Assembly: GCA_950097015.1 (NCBI GenBank)
Contig: CATNEN010000012.1
Span: 2,721,501-2,785,500 of the forward strand
From: Macrostomum hystrix
Lineage: Eukaryota; Platyhelminthes; Macrostomidae
DNA length: 64,000 bases
Direction: 5' to 3'
Notes under the pieces: generated by a model
The model's input: only the letters and a program-made list of their open reading frames with translations
Database searches by the model: none
Told to the model about the DNA's origin: nothing
Shown: positions 22,284-33,580 of the stretch, piece by piece
Position numbering within the stretch: the stretch's first letter is position 1
Layout of the letters: each line of letters begins with the position of its first letter
Made by a program: the position numbers and the translations under genes

Positions 22284-22927
22284 GTATTATCCTCGTCATC
22301 AGGTTTACTCACGAACTTTATTTTGGTTTTGACACCGAATAGCTGTTCATTCCTCGATCGATATTAGCTAACAGGCACGAACCCACTAGGCCGAAATAGC
22401 AACCTCAGAAAAATTATCACAGAGTTTAGTCACCTTGCTTTTGATGTGTCATTACTCATAACTTTTGTTGCATTTACGTTTACCCGTCAAGTGCCATTGT
22501 ATGGTTGAAGGAACTCGCATTTATTTATCCGCCTTGCATGAAAATATTCAGTGATCGATGTTATGTAATGCTTTACTCACTATTTATTGCTTTCTTACCA
22601 ATACCGTGGGCAAGGCTGCATGTGGTTTGTACCTAGACCCGTTCGCAGTAACAAAGGAACGTTGAAACCGTGAAACGATTTCTGTTTTCTGGACAGATTT
22701 TCCCTTATTGTGATTGAACCGAGGAACAGTGCTTAATTACTTCAGGCAAATAGTTTAAAGAGATCTGAAATAATTGAAAACTTGTCGAGTCAACAAAAAA
22801 CCCAATCGCTTCACGACGTTAACAAACCATGCCTTTACTACCAAGCGCTCCCGGGTTCAACTCTATATATCGTGCCAGTCGCACAGGCCTCACTAACCTG
22901 GCTGTTACTTTCTGGTTCTCTTTTTAG

Positions 22928-22945
22928 GCGCAGCAGCTGCAATGA
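22928..22945 (+). CDS. Possible short alternative terminal exon
   Basis: The acceptor TCTCTTTTTAG before GCGCAGCAGCTGCAATGA would, in phase 0, add Ala-Gln-Gln-Leu-Gln and stop. It would end the protein right after the four-IQ exon. Only the acceptor and phase support it. Confidence 0.2.
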   Translation, partial: AQQLQ

Positions 22946-24226
22946 GAAACCCAATTAGTGCTGATTCAGCAAAGCCGCTTGTCAACATGCTCATAGACAT
23001 GCTCATAGATACTAACAATGCTTACTCAAAGCCTTTCCGCGGCAACCTTCTGTGTGTTGTCATTTTTTGGCACGCTTATATACTAAAACATCTCTATGCC
23101 TCATTTGTGCAAGACTTAAACCTATTCTTCCGTAAGCAGTTGAAAATGAGCCAACGGTTTCAGTGTTGGGCACTTGTGCAGTTACCGCCCGCAATGTCTG
23201 CGAAGAAGACAAAATACGATTTCAAATTTCACAATGGCCCAACGCTGTAACAGTTGATGTCTTTTTGTTTAAAATGCGCTATGAACTTAATATCTTCTTC
23301 TTTAACTTTATTTCACTTATGTGCACGTGCCGATATTATAAAGCATTAAGAAATTACTGGTGCACATTTTACACCTGATGAATGACGGACCTATATCAGC
23401 TTATCATTCTTAAATGTTGATTGGTTGGTTGGTCTGTCCACTAAAAGAGCTGGCATCGCTAGTAGACAATGTATTTTTGGACCGGTAATGTCAGTAATGA
23501 CAAATTGATTGTCAAATAAATAACACGAGATACCGATAGAAAGGAGCTAATGATTTTGAACACGCTCAAATTCACGCCAATCTTACATACGATTAAACTT
23601 CCAACACCAGCCAGCAGTAAAGATGTTTGGACACAGTTTCACTGGTTGCTAAATTTAAATCTGACAACTTTAGATGCCAAACCAAATTTCGCATTAACTC
23701 CTACACCAGCTATAACCTTCGGTGGTACAAGCCTTTGAAGTTTTAAAGCGCATATGCTGCAAAATCACGGAAGCCCTATTCGATTTTTATTTCCGGCACT
23801 AACAAGATGTTTCTAAGCGAAGGTGCAAGAACTTTGCCAGTCAGATTAAGTAGAAAATAATTAATATCAGGTGGCTGTGTGCACCTGGCCGCTTCAGCTA
23901 GTTAAATAAGGACTAAGGACCATACACCCGAATTCACGTAGCTGTCCTCATTCCTGTACCGTAGTGTGGCAGCGACCATTCCATCTGTTTTTCTCACCTT
24001 TCTAATACCTTGGCTGGCTAATAGCGTGCATTCGGATGCATAAATACCGTGTTAGTCGGTCCTGGCCTCTCTAATCTGAAGACATTTTATTTAAATAGCT
24101 TGTTTCCGGTGCGCAATTACTTACTGAGCCTGAGGCAGCACTCACGAGTATATAGTAGGCCTGTGCATCAGTCGCTTCTTTCGCAGTTTCGTTCAAACTT
24201 GCATTCGTCGCATTCAATCGACCATC

Positions 24227-24304
24227 ATGAGCGCCTTTTTATGCTGCTTTGGCGACAGAAAGCCCGCCTCGGGCAGGGGGTTGATGGCGAAGCGGGATAA
24301 AAAG
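24227..24304 (+). CDS. Second alternative first exon, Cys-Cys-Phe-Gly N-terminus
   Basis: ATG 24227 opens a 26-codon exon, MSAFLCCFGDRKPASGRG then LMAKRDKK, ending at an in-phase donor AAG|GTAAAA. As in the 19023 exon, a hydrophobic start is followed by Cys, Phe-Gly and basic residues. The double Cys resembles the acylated start of GAP-43. It would join the acidic exon at 24554 and the IQ exon at 25008 to make a small GAP-43-like protein with one or two IQ motifs. Inferred from signals and phase. Confidence 0.5.
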
Positions 24305-24553
24305 GTAAAACACCTTCTTCAAGGCGCGCCAAGCCAAACTCAAACTCAACGATATGCTGATCATCTTGGAATTTTTAATTCCTGTTTCTGAATTTTTGTT
24401 TAATTGCTAAGTTCAATTTCGAAAACGTTAATTTTAGCTTTTTATCTTTATTTCATTAGTTACTACTCCGGCTCACACCATCTATTAAAACACTAACGCT
24501 CCCCTATTATTGATTTGTGTTATAATTTTCTAAACCTTTTTTTCTCCTTTCAG

Positions 24554-24652
24554 GGTGACGACGAGGTGCCAGCGGGTGACGCCGAAGCGGCAACTGCCGA
24601 GAAGCCGCATGAGGAGGAGCCAAATGAGAAGCAGCTAGCCGAAAATGCTCAG
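24554..24652 (+). CDS. Acidic linker exon
   Basis: The acceptor TTTCTCCTTTCAG and donor CAG|GTGAAT bound 33 codons in phase 0: GDDEVPAGDAEAATAEKP, then HEEEPNEKQLAENAQ. No domain. It is rich in Glu, Ala and Pro like the disordered spacers of the locus. Confidence 0.6.
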
Positions 24653-25007
24653 GTGAATAGAGATCATAAGTACATTGAGTCTAAGATCGTAGAGTTCCAA
24701 ATCACGCTTGTGTTCCTCGTTGAGCCCAGCCAATCAGAAAATAGAAGAGACTAGAATAATCAATAGAGAGACCTGGGCGATACGCATTCGCACGGATTAG
24801 AAGCACTTTAATTTGCATGACTTGAGACGAGGAATAATATTGACTTTTAATTTTACGATTCTTTCAAATTTTATACAGTAACTAGAAAATAACTAGAAAG
24901 GCCCGTTCTATAAAGCTTGCCTATCGCTGTGTTCAAACTCCAATCGCTGAAATTTGCTCTGTCGAGAGAGGAACTTATTTCAAACTTTGCACCAAACCGC
25001 ACCGCAG

Positions 25008-25172
25008 CCGGAAGCCGCTCAGGACATTGACCTGAACGACCCGGAGCTGGCCCAGGCGGCCACCAAAATCCAGGCCGGCTTCAAGGGCTACCAGACACGC
25101 AAGAAGCTGAAGGATGAGCTGGGCCATCAGGAGGAGCAGCAGGTCGAGGAGCAGCATGAGACTGAGGAAGAG
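25008..25172 (+). CDS. IQ-motif exon, GAP-43-like
   Basis: The acceptor ACCGCACCGCAG and donor GAG|GTAGGT bound 165 nt, 55 codons, phase 0. It encodes PEAAQDIDLNDPELAQAATK, then IQAGFKGYQTRKKLKDELG and a Glu/Gln tail. Among all IQ motifs here this one is closest to the single IQ of vertebrate neuromodulin (ATKIQxxFxGHxTRKKLK pattern). It feeds either of the two 3' ends below. Confidence 0.8.
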
Positions 25173-25467
25173 GTAGGTCAATGTTCTATTATCCGAGATG
25201 TTTGACACGAACTAGAGAAGTCTCGGATAGCCAATTAAGCGCTGTGATTTACGATTGTATTGATTGTATTGATTACCAGTTCACGGGGTATCAAAGTAGC
25301 ATGAGGATAAGCATTTGCAAGTAGAATAAATAAATATATCTCTTCTTATAAACCATATTCTAATTAGTGTTTTTCAACTAAAAACTATTTTGCTTACTAA
25401 TATTGCATTTGACGATTCACTGCGTGAATTCTTCATATTCACCTACTCCTCCCACACGCCCCCTTAG

Positions 25468-28024
25468 CAACAAGTTCCCACAATAGCAGTGCCCGATGCA
25501 TTGCTCAAATTCAATGCCGAGCCCGTCCCATCTCATGAGCAGCCAATTGACGCGAGGGAGACTTTTGGGGCTCAGCATTCACTGACTATTGGCGCCGTAA
25601 ATGAGACTGTGGAAGAGCAAACGGCTGCGTTTGCTGAGAGTTCTCCGGTTGAGAAGACTGAGGAGGATGAGACAACGACTAAAAAGACTATTAAAGAGGC
25701 CATATTAAAAAAACTGACAGTCGAAGAGGAAGCTACCGAGAAGGTCGAAACCTTGGAAGAGGAAGCCACCGAGATGGTCGAAAGCGTGGAAGAATCAGCA
25801 ACCGAGAAGGTCGAAAGCGTGGAAGAATCAGCTACCGAGATCGTCGAAAGCGTGGAAGAATCAGCTACCGAGAAGGTCGAAAGCGTGAAAGAATCAGCAA
25901 CCGAGAAGGTCGAAAGCGTGGAAGAATCAGCAACCGAGAAGGTCGAAAGCGTGGAAGAATCAGCTACCGAGATGGTCGAAAGCGTGGAAGAATCAGCAAC
26001 CGAGAAGGTCGAAAGCGTGGAAGAATCAGCAACCGAGATGGTCGAAAGCGTGAAAGAATCAGCTACCGAGATGGTCGAAAGCGTGAAAGAATCAGCTACC
26101 GAGATGGTCGAAAGCGTGGAAGAATCAGCCACCGAGATGGTCGAAAGCGTGGAAGAATCAGCAACCGAGAAGGTCGAAAGCGTGAAAGAATCAGCAACCG
26201 AGAAGGTCGAAAGCGTGAAAGAATCAGCTACCGAGATGGTCGAAAGCGTGGAAGAATCAGCTACCGAGATGGTCGAAAGCGTGGAAGAATCAGCCACCGA
26301 GATGGTCGAAAGCGTGGAAGAATCAGCCACCGAGATGGTCGAAAGCGTGGAAGAATCAGCCACCGAGATGGTCGAAAGCGTGGAAGAATCAGCCACCGAG
26401 ATGGTCGAAAGCGTGGAAGAATCAGCCACCGAGATGGTCGAAAGCGTGGAAGAATCAGCCACCGAGATGGTCGAAACCGTGAAAGAATCAGCTACCGAGA
26501 TGGTCGAAAGCTTAGAAGAATCAGCTACCGAGATGGTCGAAAGCGTGGAAGAATCAGCAACCGCGAAGGTCGAAAGCGTGGAAGAATTAGCTACCGAGAT
26601 GGTCGAAAGCGTGGAAGAATCAGCTACCGAGATGGTCGAAAGCGTGGAAGAATCAGCTACCGAGATGGTCGAAAGCGTGGAAGAATCAGCCACCGAGATG
26701 GTCGAAAGCGTGAAAGAATCAGCTACCGAGATGGTCGAAAGCTTAGAAGAATCAGCCACCGAGATGGTCGAAAGCGTGGAAGAATCAGCAACCGAGAAGG
26801 TCGAAAGCGTGAAAGAATCAGCAACCGAGAAGGTCGAAAGCGTGAAAGAATCAGCTACCGAGAAGGTCGAAAGCGTGGAAGAATCAGCCACCGAGATGGT
26901 CGAAAGCGTGGAAGAATCAGCCACCGAGATGGTCGAAAGCGTGGAAGAATCAGCCACCGAGATGGTCGAAAGCGTGGAAGAATCAGCCACCGAGATGGTC
27001 GAAAGCGTGGAAGAATCAGCCACCGAGATGGTCGAAACCGTGAAAGAATCAGCTACCGAGATGGTCGAAAGCTTAGAAGAATCAGCCACCGAGATGGTCG
27101 AAAGCGTGGAAGAATCAGCTACCGAGATGGTCGAAAGCGTGGAAGAATCAGCTACCGAGATGGTCGAAAGCGTGGAAGAATCAGCTACCGAGATGGTCGA
27201 AAGCGTAGAAGAATCAGCTACCGAGATGGTCGAAAGCGTGAAGAATCAGCTACCGAGATGGTCGAAAGCGTGAAGAATCAGCAACCGAGAAGGTCGAAAG
27301 CGTGAAAGAATCAGCTACCGAGAAGGTCGAAAGCGTGGAAGAATCAGCTACCGAGATGGTCGAAAGCGTGGAAGAATCAGCAACCGAGATGGTCGAAAGC
27401 GTGAAAGAATCAGCTACCGAGATGGTCGAAAGCGTGAAAGAATCAGCTACCGAGATGGTCGAAAGCGTGGAAGAATCAGCCACCGAGATGGTCGAAAGCG
27501 TAGAAGAATCAGCCACCGAGATGGTCGAAAGCGTGAAAGAATCAGCTACCGAGAAGGTCGAAAGCGTGAAAGAATCAGCAACCGAGAAGGTCGAAAGCGT
27601 GAAAGAATCAGCTACCGAGAAGGTCGAAAGCGTGGAAGAATCAGCTACCGAGATGGTCGAAAGCGTGGAAGAATCAGCTACCGAGATGGTCGAAAGCGTG
27701 GAAGAATCAGCAACCGAGAAGGTCGAAAGCGTGAAAGAATCAGCTACCGAGATGGTCGAAAGCGTGGAAGAATCAGCTACCGAGATGGTCGAAACGGTGG
27801 AAGAGGAAGCTACCGAGAAGGTCGACGCTTTGAAAGAAGAAGCTACCGATAAGGTTGTTGCCGGGTCTTCTTACGCTATCGAAGGTGGCTATGATGAAGC
27901 TGAGAACCTTCAAGCGAAGTCTGGCGCGACCGTTAATTTGGACGCAGCTGATGAGCTTTCGGTAGCTGATGAGCTTCTACTTGAGGCAAGAGCGGCTAGC
28001 ACTGAGTCTATCGGAGTTGCCTGA
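25468..28024 (+). CDS. Terminal exon with ~64 copies of an 11-residue repeat
   Basis: The acceptor CCCCCTTAG leads in phase 0 to QQVPTIAVPDALLKF and a short unique part. From about 25730 to 27830 a 33-bp unit repeats, encoding ESATEMVESVE with Met/Lys and Glu/Lys alternatives. The unique end has VAGSSYAIEGGYDEAE and then TESIGVA and stop. Eleven-residue repeats favour long amphipathic helices (11/3 geometry), as in LEA group 3 proteins and apolipoprotein-like helices. Two single-base losses, near 27240 and 27272, break the frame: the first frame stops at 27273 and the tail resumes in another. Since the unique tail is open, these may be sequence errors in a hard repeat, or a real truncation. 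Confidence 0.65.
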
Positions 28025-28754
28025 TTATCAATTTTACGTTATCCCTGTACTCAACGCTTAATTTTTTTTTTTTAAATTTATTCGTTTTACCTTCAAAATC
28101 GATTATGGCCTGCCATTTTGCACGAGCTGCATGCCGTTCTGCGCTTTGCATTTCGCATTTTCTTAATTCCAGGATTTTATTTAAAATTTGGTGCCATGCC
28201 GGAATAATTTCTCGTTATTCCTCGTTGGTCGCAGCACCTGGCTCGATCTTGGTTTCCTAATTCCTGGCCCTAAGATCGGATTTCTGTCTCGAAATTGTAT
28301 TTTATTGCCTCCATAATTGAAAACATGCGTCATATCATTAAACTGCTCTGGTATTTAATTCATGAGCAGCTTTGACCAGCTGTCAGAACAACTCACTAAT
28401 TTTCAGGTCTTAGATAGAAATCAGCATTTTTTAGAGACATCAAAATTCCTAGTTAGATGACTAACGCATTCAGTTCCGCCAGTTCCCTTTGCAAGTTTAG
28501 GCGATAATTTTCAGGTCTAGGAATTTTTCTGATGCATGGTCACAGTTCATTGCTTGTTAACTAATTATAAACGGTAAACGATGTTAACAGAGCGCTTCCG
28601 GAGTTTTAATGTACTGTAAATGTAAACTTTCTCGCTCCTATACTATCATGCGACTGTATACTCGTAAAATCGCATAATCTTCAACTAGACAACATCATTT
28701 TTCTGCTCATGTCAAACTGAAATTCATTTTTCCATCTGCAAATCTAATCAACAG
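28025..28754. other. Intron/3' flank between the alternative ends
   Basis: AT-rich, no motif. A polyA tract region near 28065 (T10 then AAATTTA) and lack of AATAAA leave the polyadenylation site of the 11-mer isoform unresolved. Confidence 0.35.
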
Positions 28755-29414
28755 CAGCAGCAGCAGCAGCCAGCGGCAGACGAGGAGGAAAAGACTGAGG
28801 AGGCCGACAAGGCTGAGCCGGCGGAGGCCGAGGCAGCGGACGCAGCCATTGACCCCAATGACCCGACCAAGAACCTGGCGGCCGCCAAGATTCAGGCCGG
28901 TTTTCGCGGTGAGTCAAAATTATTAGGTGGTGCAGGTGGTGTCTGTAGTAACCATGACGGTGTGCCCGCTCGGTTTCGAACTCTAGGCATGCAAGCGCGC
29001 AAAGAGGTCGCCGAGATGCGCAAGCAACACAAACAAGACACAGCCGCCACCGAAGCCGCCGACGGCGAAGCTGCAGCAGAAGCTGAGCCTGAGGCCGAGC
29101 CTGAAGAAGTGGCTGAGGGTGATGCTGAGGCTGAACCGGAAGCGCGGCCAGAAACCGAGGCAGAGCCTGAGGCTGAACCTGAAGCGGAGTCTAAGCCAGA
29201 GCCTGAAGCTGAGGCTGAGCCTGAAGCTGAGGCTGAGCCTGAAGCTGAGGCTGAGCCTGAAGCTGAGGCTGAGCCTGAAGCTAAGGCTGAGCCTGAAGCT
29301 GAGGCTGAGGCGCCAACTGAATCAGCGGCGGCCGCTGCTGCCCCAGGTGAGGAAGCGGCAGTGGCGACAGACGCAGCGGGTGGCGACGAGGGAGAGGAGC
29401 AGCGCGACGAATAA
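28755..29414 (+). CDS. Alternative 3' exon pair: IQ motif split by an intron, Glu/Pro/Ala-rich tail
   Basis: Exon 28755-28908 follows acceptor CAACAG in phase 0 with a Gln run from CAG repeats, an acidic stretch and DPNDPTKNLAAAKIQAGFR, ending after one base of Gly. Exon 28987-29414 follows acceptor CTCTAG and completes the IQ motif as RGMQARKEVAEMRKQHK. It then runs as EAEPEA repeats, an Ala-rich stretch and EEQRDE before TAA at 29412. The phases agree (1 nt plus 2 nt). The tail repeat is a 12- or 18-bp minisatellite in coding sequence, likely disordered and strongly acidic. This gives the locus an end that replaces the 11-residue repeat exon. Confidence 0.75.
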   Translation, partial: QQQQQPAADEEEKTEEADKAEPAEAEAADAAIDPNDPTKNLAAAKIQAGFRGESKLLGGAGGVCSNHDGVPARFRTLGMQARKEVAEMRKQHKQDTAATEAADGEAAAEAEPEAEPEEVAEGDAEAEPEARPETEAEPEAEPEAESKPEPEAEAEPEAEAEPEAEAEPEAEAEPEAKAEPEAEAEAPTESAAAAAAPGEEAAVATDAAGGDEGEEQRDE

Positions 29415-31429
29415 GCCGCACACGTCCTCCCCACCGATTTCCTCACTCATCCCTCTCGAGTTTTGCAGTTCCCGCGCCTCACTAACTGAGCACCCTACTA
29501 TGAGTAGTTGACGCTGCTGTGAAAAAACCCTCCCGCTGAAGCACTCACTCCCCTCCATTAAACCCGCTAATTTTGATTCTCTGAGCAGAGACTAGCAGAA
29601 GAGCAAGCACTTGGAAATCTGCCTTGTGTTCACTAAATTTTTGTTGCCTTTTTCATTTATAAGATACGATGGATTTTTTTAGAAGCTAATTTTTTATTGA
29701 TGCTTTTTTTATTTTGGTTTATTAATCAACTAATACAGTCTTCACAAACTAATTAAGTTAATCAGCTTCCGTTGCTGCTTCCGCATAGGAATGGTAGAAA
29801 GGTGATAAAAAATCTAAGGAAATATTAATATTTGCACTCTTGATTTTCCTTAGAAACCCATTTCGCCTGTCTCTGCTTGTCTGCTTTGCTGCTAATAACA
29901 AAATTATTTTTTAGTACGCATATTTACTCTTAAATAAGTCTCCTGGGCTTCTACCGTTAAACATATCCTTCTAAGTAGCTAATTCAAGTTTGACACCAAG
30001 TCCAATCATAGTTGGCGCATATTGACGGCTGTAATTATATGATGTCATTTATTTAACTACTGTTACTGCTGAGTACTAATCCAAAATGCATGAAAACTTG
30101 TTTAAACTTGAAAAAAACGTGTACGCGCGGTAACTGTTATTTTGTTTGTCGTTGTTTTTTTTTGTTTGCGGCTCGTCCTTGCTGTGTTTGATAAGTGCGA
30201 AGTGCTTTTACAGATCTTTTAGATTTAGCTTTAGATTGGCAAAAATTAAAATCTGAACTTAATTAAAAATACAGACTGCGCGATCAATTCTATAACATAG
30301 TTCGATTTTAAAGTAATTAATCTTCGATCACGTAAACACTTCATTGCTACTTCAAGTAATAAAATTAGGACTCGAGAAGCTCTTTATCTAAACCCCTAAT
30401 TAGATGTTTAATGCACCAAATCGAAAACAAACGTTTTGCAGCTTTAAATAGACGAATATAATTTAGCATACGTACGCACAAATATATACTTGTACTTCGC
30501 TTACAACGGCCGAAACTAATTTTGTTTGTTCTAAAAAGCATAATTGAACGTTTTCCAAATGGAAAAATCTAAAAGTATTGACAGAACAGACTCACTCTGC
30601 CAGGAATTATGTCAGACTGCTTTCTATAAGTATGTTTTTAATGCACTGCTTAGACCATTCAACGTTGTCAACTGCACGCTAAAACTATTTAGAAGTCGTT
30701 GTATCGCATGCCACCAATCAAACCTTTGAGATTGCATTGCTGATGTAGTTTCTGAATTAGCTCATAAGTTATTTTAGTTATTTTTCGTTTGTTTTTGTGA
30801 TAGATGAAGATGAAACATAATAAGCATTTTTCGATTGCATTGCCAGCAAACTTCTTCTGCCAACAAAGTTTAACAAGCTTCTACAGGATGTAGATATCTC
30901 CACGAAAATTAATTGATGGCAGGACTATTAGCCTAAGCACAAAACAAAGAAGCGTGGAGTGAGGTGGGTGTAGACAAATGTGTGTGGGTGAGGGGAGTGA
31001 AGCCTTATAGGAGTGAAATGAGGTGGGTGTAGACAATTAAGTCCCGAATGGTGTGTGTGCATCTAAATCGTTTTGAAATGAACGAAGCTGTATCCTTATC
31101 GATAATGAGCTTGCTGGTTCCCAACGTCGGGTGGGTAAGGTGAATGCAAATGAGTGCGTGAATTATTGATGAACACCCCTCACCCTCTACGCCCATGTTC
31201 TACACCAAACTTACTCCACAGCACTCGGCTAAGCACCCACCTCCCTCCCTGCTCATTTTTTTCTACACCCTCCTCACTCACTCCTTACTCATTCGGCCCT
31301 CCTGGCTCCACGCCCATTGGCTGCACCCATCTCACTCCACTCTCATTTGGCTGCACCCATCTCACTCCACTCTCATTTAGCTGAACCCTCCTCACTCCAC
31401 TCTCATTTGGCTGCACTGAAACCCCCCAG
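29415..31429. other. 3' flank of IQ locus and intergenic DNA
   Basis: AT-rich DNA with no recognised gene. Near 31317-31415 about three or four copies of a 30-bp unit (CTGCACCCATCTCACTCCAC...) occur just before the first PEX19-like exon. N-terminal PEX19 exons may lie in here but none could be identified. Confidence 0.45.
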
Positions 31430-32884
31430 GAGGCGTTCAGCTCTCGGCAAGGCAGCGCCAGATCATGTTCAACGCACTGCAAGCCTTCCCAGGCTTTATG
31501 CGCGTGCCGAGCATGAACAGCACCGGCGACCAGCTGGGCCAGAGGAACCTTCGCCGCACAATTCGCTGGTTAAACGAGGCTCGCAGAACCATCGATGTGA
31601 GTAGTCCGGGACTGCCAAGGGTAAAATGGTCACAAATGGCACGATACACTCTGTTTCCAAAACTGTCCTCCAGGACAGCCCCAATGACCAGCAGGCGAAG
31701 AGCAGTCTCACCAACAGGCTCCATCACCTGTTCGACTCGCAAGAAGAGGACGAGGAAGAACCGCGGGAAGAGGAAGAGGAGCCGGAGCAGCTGGACACGC
31801 TTCTCGGTGAGTGAGTCGGTCATCAGTTTCCTGTATAGGTTTGATCACAACTTATCAAAGTTGGGTATTAATTAAGGCAGTGGGTATTTGAAATCTCCCG
31901 GTGGTCTTTCACCAGGGAGGAAAATAGTGTGGTCTTTCTACTGTTAGAGAGACTATCAGTCTATCTATCTATGCCCTGCTGTGATTGGCTTGCCCCTAAT
32001 CATCTTGATCCTTATCTCAGCTCTCTGATTGGTCCACAGCCAATAGTGCTGTGCGTTTTCTTTCTCATATTATTGTGAATTCAGAATCATCAGCTAAATA
32101 CTCACACACTGAAGGTCTAATGGGATCTCTGCTAGAAGAAATGGAGGACAGCGTGGGCGGCGAAATTTTGAACTCAGCTGGCAACCTCATCATGAGCTTC
32201 ATGATGCCCATCCTGGCCAAGAACCTGGCCAAGGAGGTTCAGTATCCGTTTGTATCGTTTCTGGCTAGAGCGGTGAGTCAGCTGATTTGACATTACAAAG
32301 ACCAGGCAATCAAGACCTCAAGCTCTCTCCAAAAAGCCCCTAACAAAATAAATCTACTTTAGCTGCCCGAGTACGCCGAGTCCAGAGCCGGCGAGCTGAC
32401 AGAGGAGGAGCGCAGCCGGTGTCATCGACTGGGCGAACTGTACGCCTCCATGACCGAGATCTACGATGCTGGCGAGGTGGGACCCAACGTCACCATTCAG
32501 CTGCTGAACCTGGCACAGGAGGCCAGCGCGATGGGCCAGCTGCCAGAGGAGATCGAAGACAGGCGGGTGAGAAGCCATAGAATTTGGCTCTGCTGAATTT
32601 TGATTGGCTGACGGGCCCAACCAATCAAAAGGCATCAACCGTGATTATTGTTAACAAATTTGCTTCCCTGATTGGCTGATAAGCTGCTCCAGCCAATCGT
32701 AGTGTCCCCACTGTCGCCTGCACTGTTCCTCCCTTTTGCCTACAATCAACAGAAACAAATTATGGACGAGCAGAGCGAAGTGCTGGAGAATCTCAACCAG
32801 GAGATCGTTGAAGCCTCGGCAAGCGGCCTGATGAACCTGCAGCACATGATCTCTGAGGAGCTGGAGGGCTGCGCAATTCTTTGA
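31430..32884 (+). CDS. PEX19: PEX19-like peroxin, C-terminal five exons
   Basis: Exons at 31430-31596, 31674-31806, 32085-32272, 32363-32566 and 32753-32884 have GT..AG borders and agreeing phases. Exons 3-4 read LLEEMEDSV..ILAKNLAKEVQYPF, ALPEYAESRAG, LTEEERSRCHRL and a late LLNLAQEASAMGQLPEE. This follows the helical cargo-binding domain of PEX19, where a KDVLYP-like step, a YPEWL-like step and a final LMQxLQxLGxPP-like helix occur in this order. The protein ends Gly-Cys-Ala-Ile-Leu, a CaaX prenylation box as in PEX19. PEX19 escorts new peroxisomal membrane proteins to PEX3. Exons 1-2 (LRRTIRWLNEARRTID, acidic EEDEEEP) I do not recognise, and the PEX3-binding N-terminus is missing. The first exon begins mid-codon, so earlier exons exist. 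Confidence 0.6.
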
Positions 32885-33580
32885 AAATCGAACCGAATTA
32901 CACTCGCCTGTTGAGGCTCTTCCTCATAATTTTCCTTGAAGTGCAAAATGCACGTTCTTTGCTTTCATTTCTAGACTATTTCCTTAAGTGTCATTTTTCA
33001 AAGTTTTTTTGCAAATCGTTCCTACTCAATGCTTTAAGCAGCTTCAGAAGGCTTTGCTAGTTGAGACAAAAACAATAAATAAATATTATTATGCTCTTTG
33101 ATATTTGCAGAGTTAAAAGTCTAAATTTTTATTCATAATGAGAAATATCTATTTATTTTGTAATGTATATTTATTATAGTTGTAGAACAGAATCTGTCAT
33201 TTGTTATTTACTGTAGCACAAAAAGCAAAAAAATTTGTAGAAGCAACAACAATGAAGAGCATTCCTGCCGGAGGGCAAAGTTATTATGAAAAAAGCACGC
33301 GAGCAGAAAATCAACAGGTTAATTAAAGCAATTGTCTAAAAATAGTTTCTTGTCTCTTAGAAATGTTTATTGCTCTAATATAATAGAGGGCCTCTGCAAC
33401 TCGTACATTTATAAATGGATTGTCAAATAAAAGAAACGATCAAACGCCTTTCCTTAGCACTTTTTTAAGGCTTGACTCATTCTTTCGATAACTAGATCAA
33501 TTTTGAGTTTTGCAAGAACGGTGCCTGCAATATTACAGAGGTACATTTTTCTGTACATTGCTGATTTCGACAATGTTCTA
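32885..33580. other. 3' UTR and intergenic DNA
   Basis: Contains AATAAATAAATATT at about 33073, a likely polyadenylation signal for the PEX19-like gene. The rest is AT-rich and featureless. Confidence 0.5.

Noticed and set aside
25572-27089. 505-codon minus-strand frame opposite the 11-mer exon
   Set aside because: It is the mirror of a stop-free 33-bp repeat. The plus frame has a unique start, acceptor and tail; the minus frame has none.
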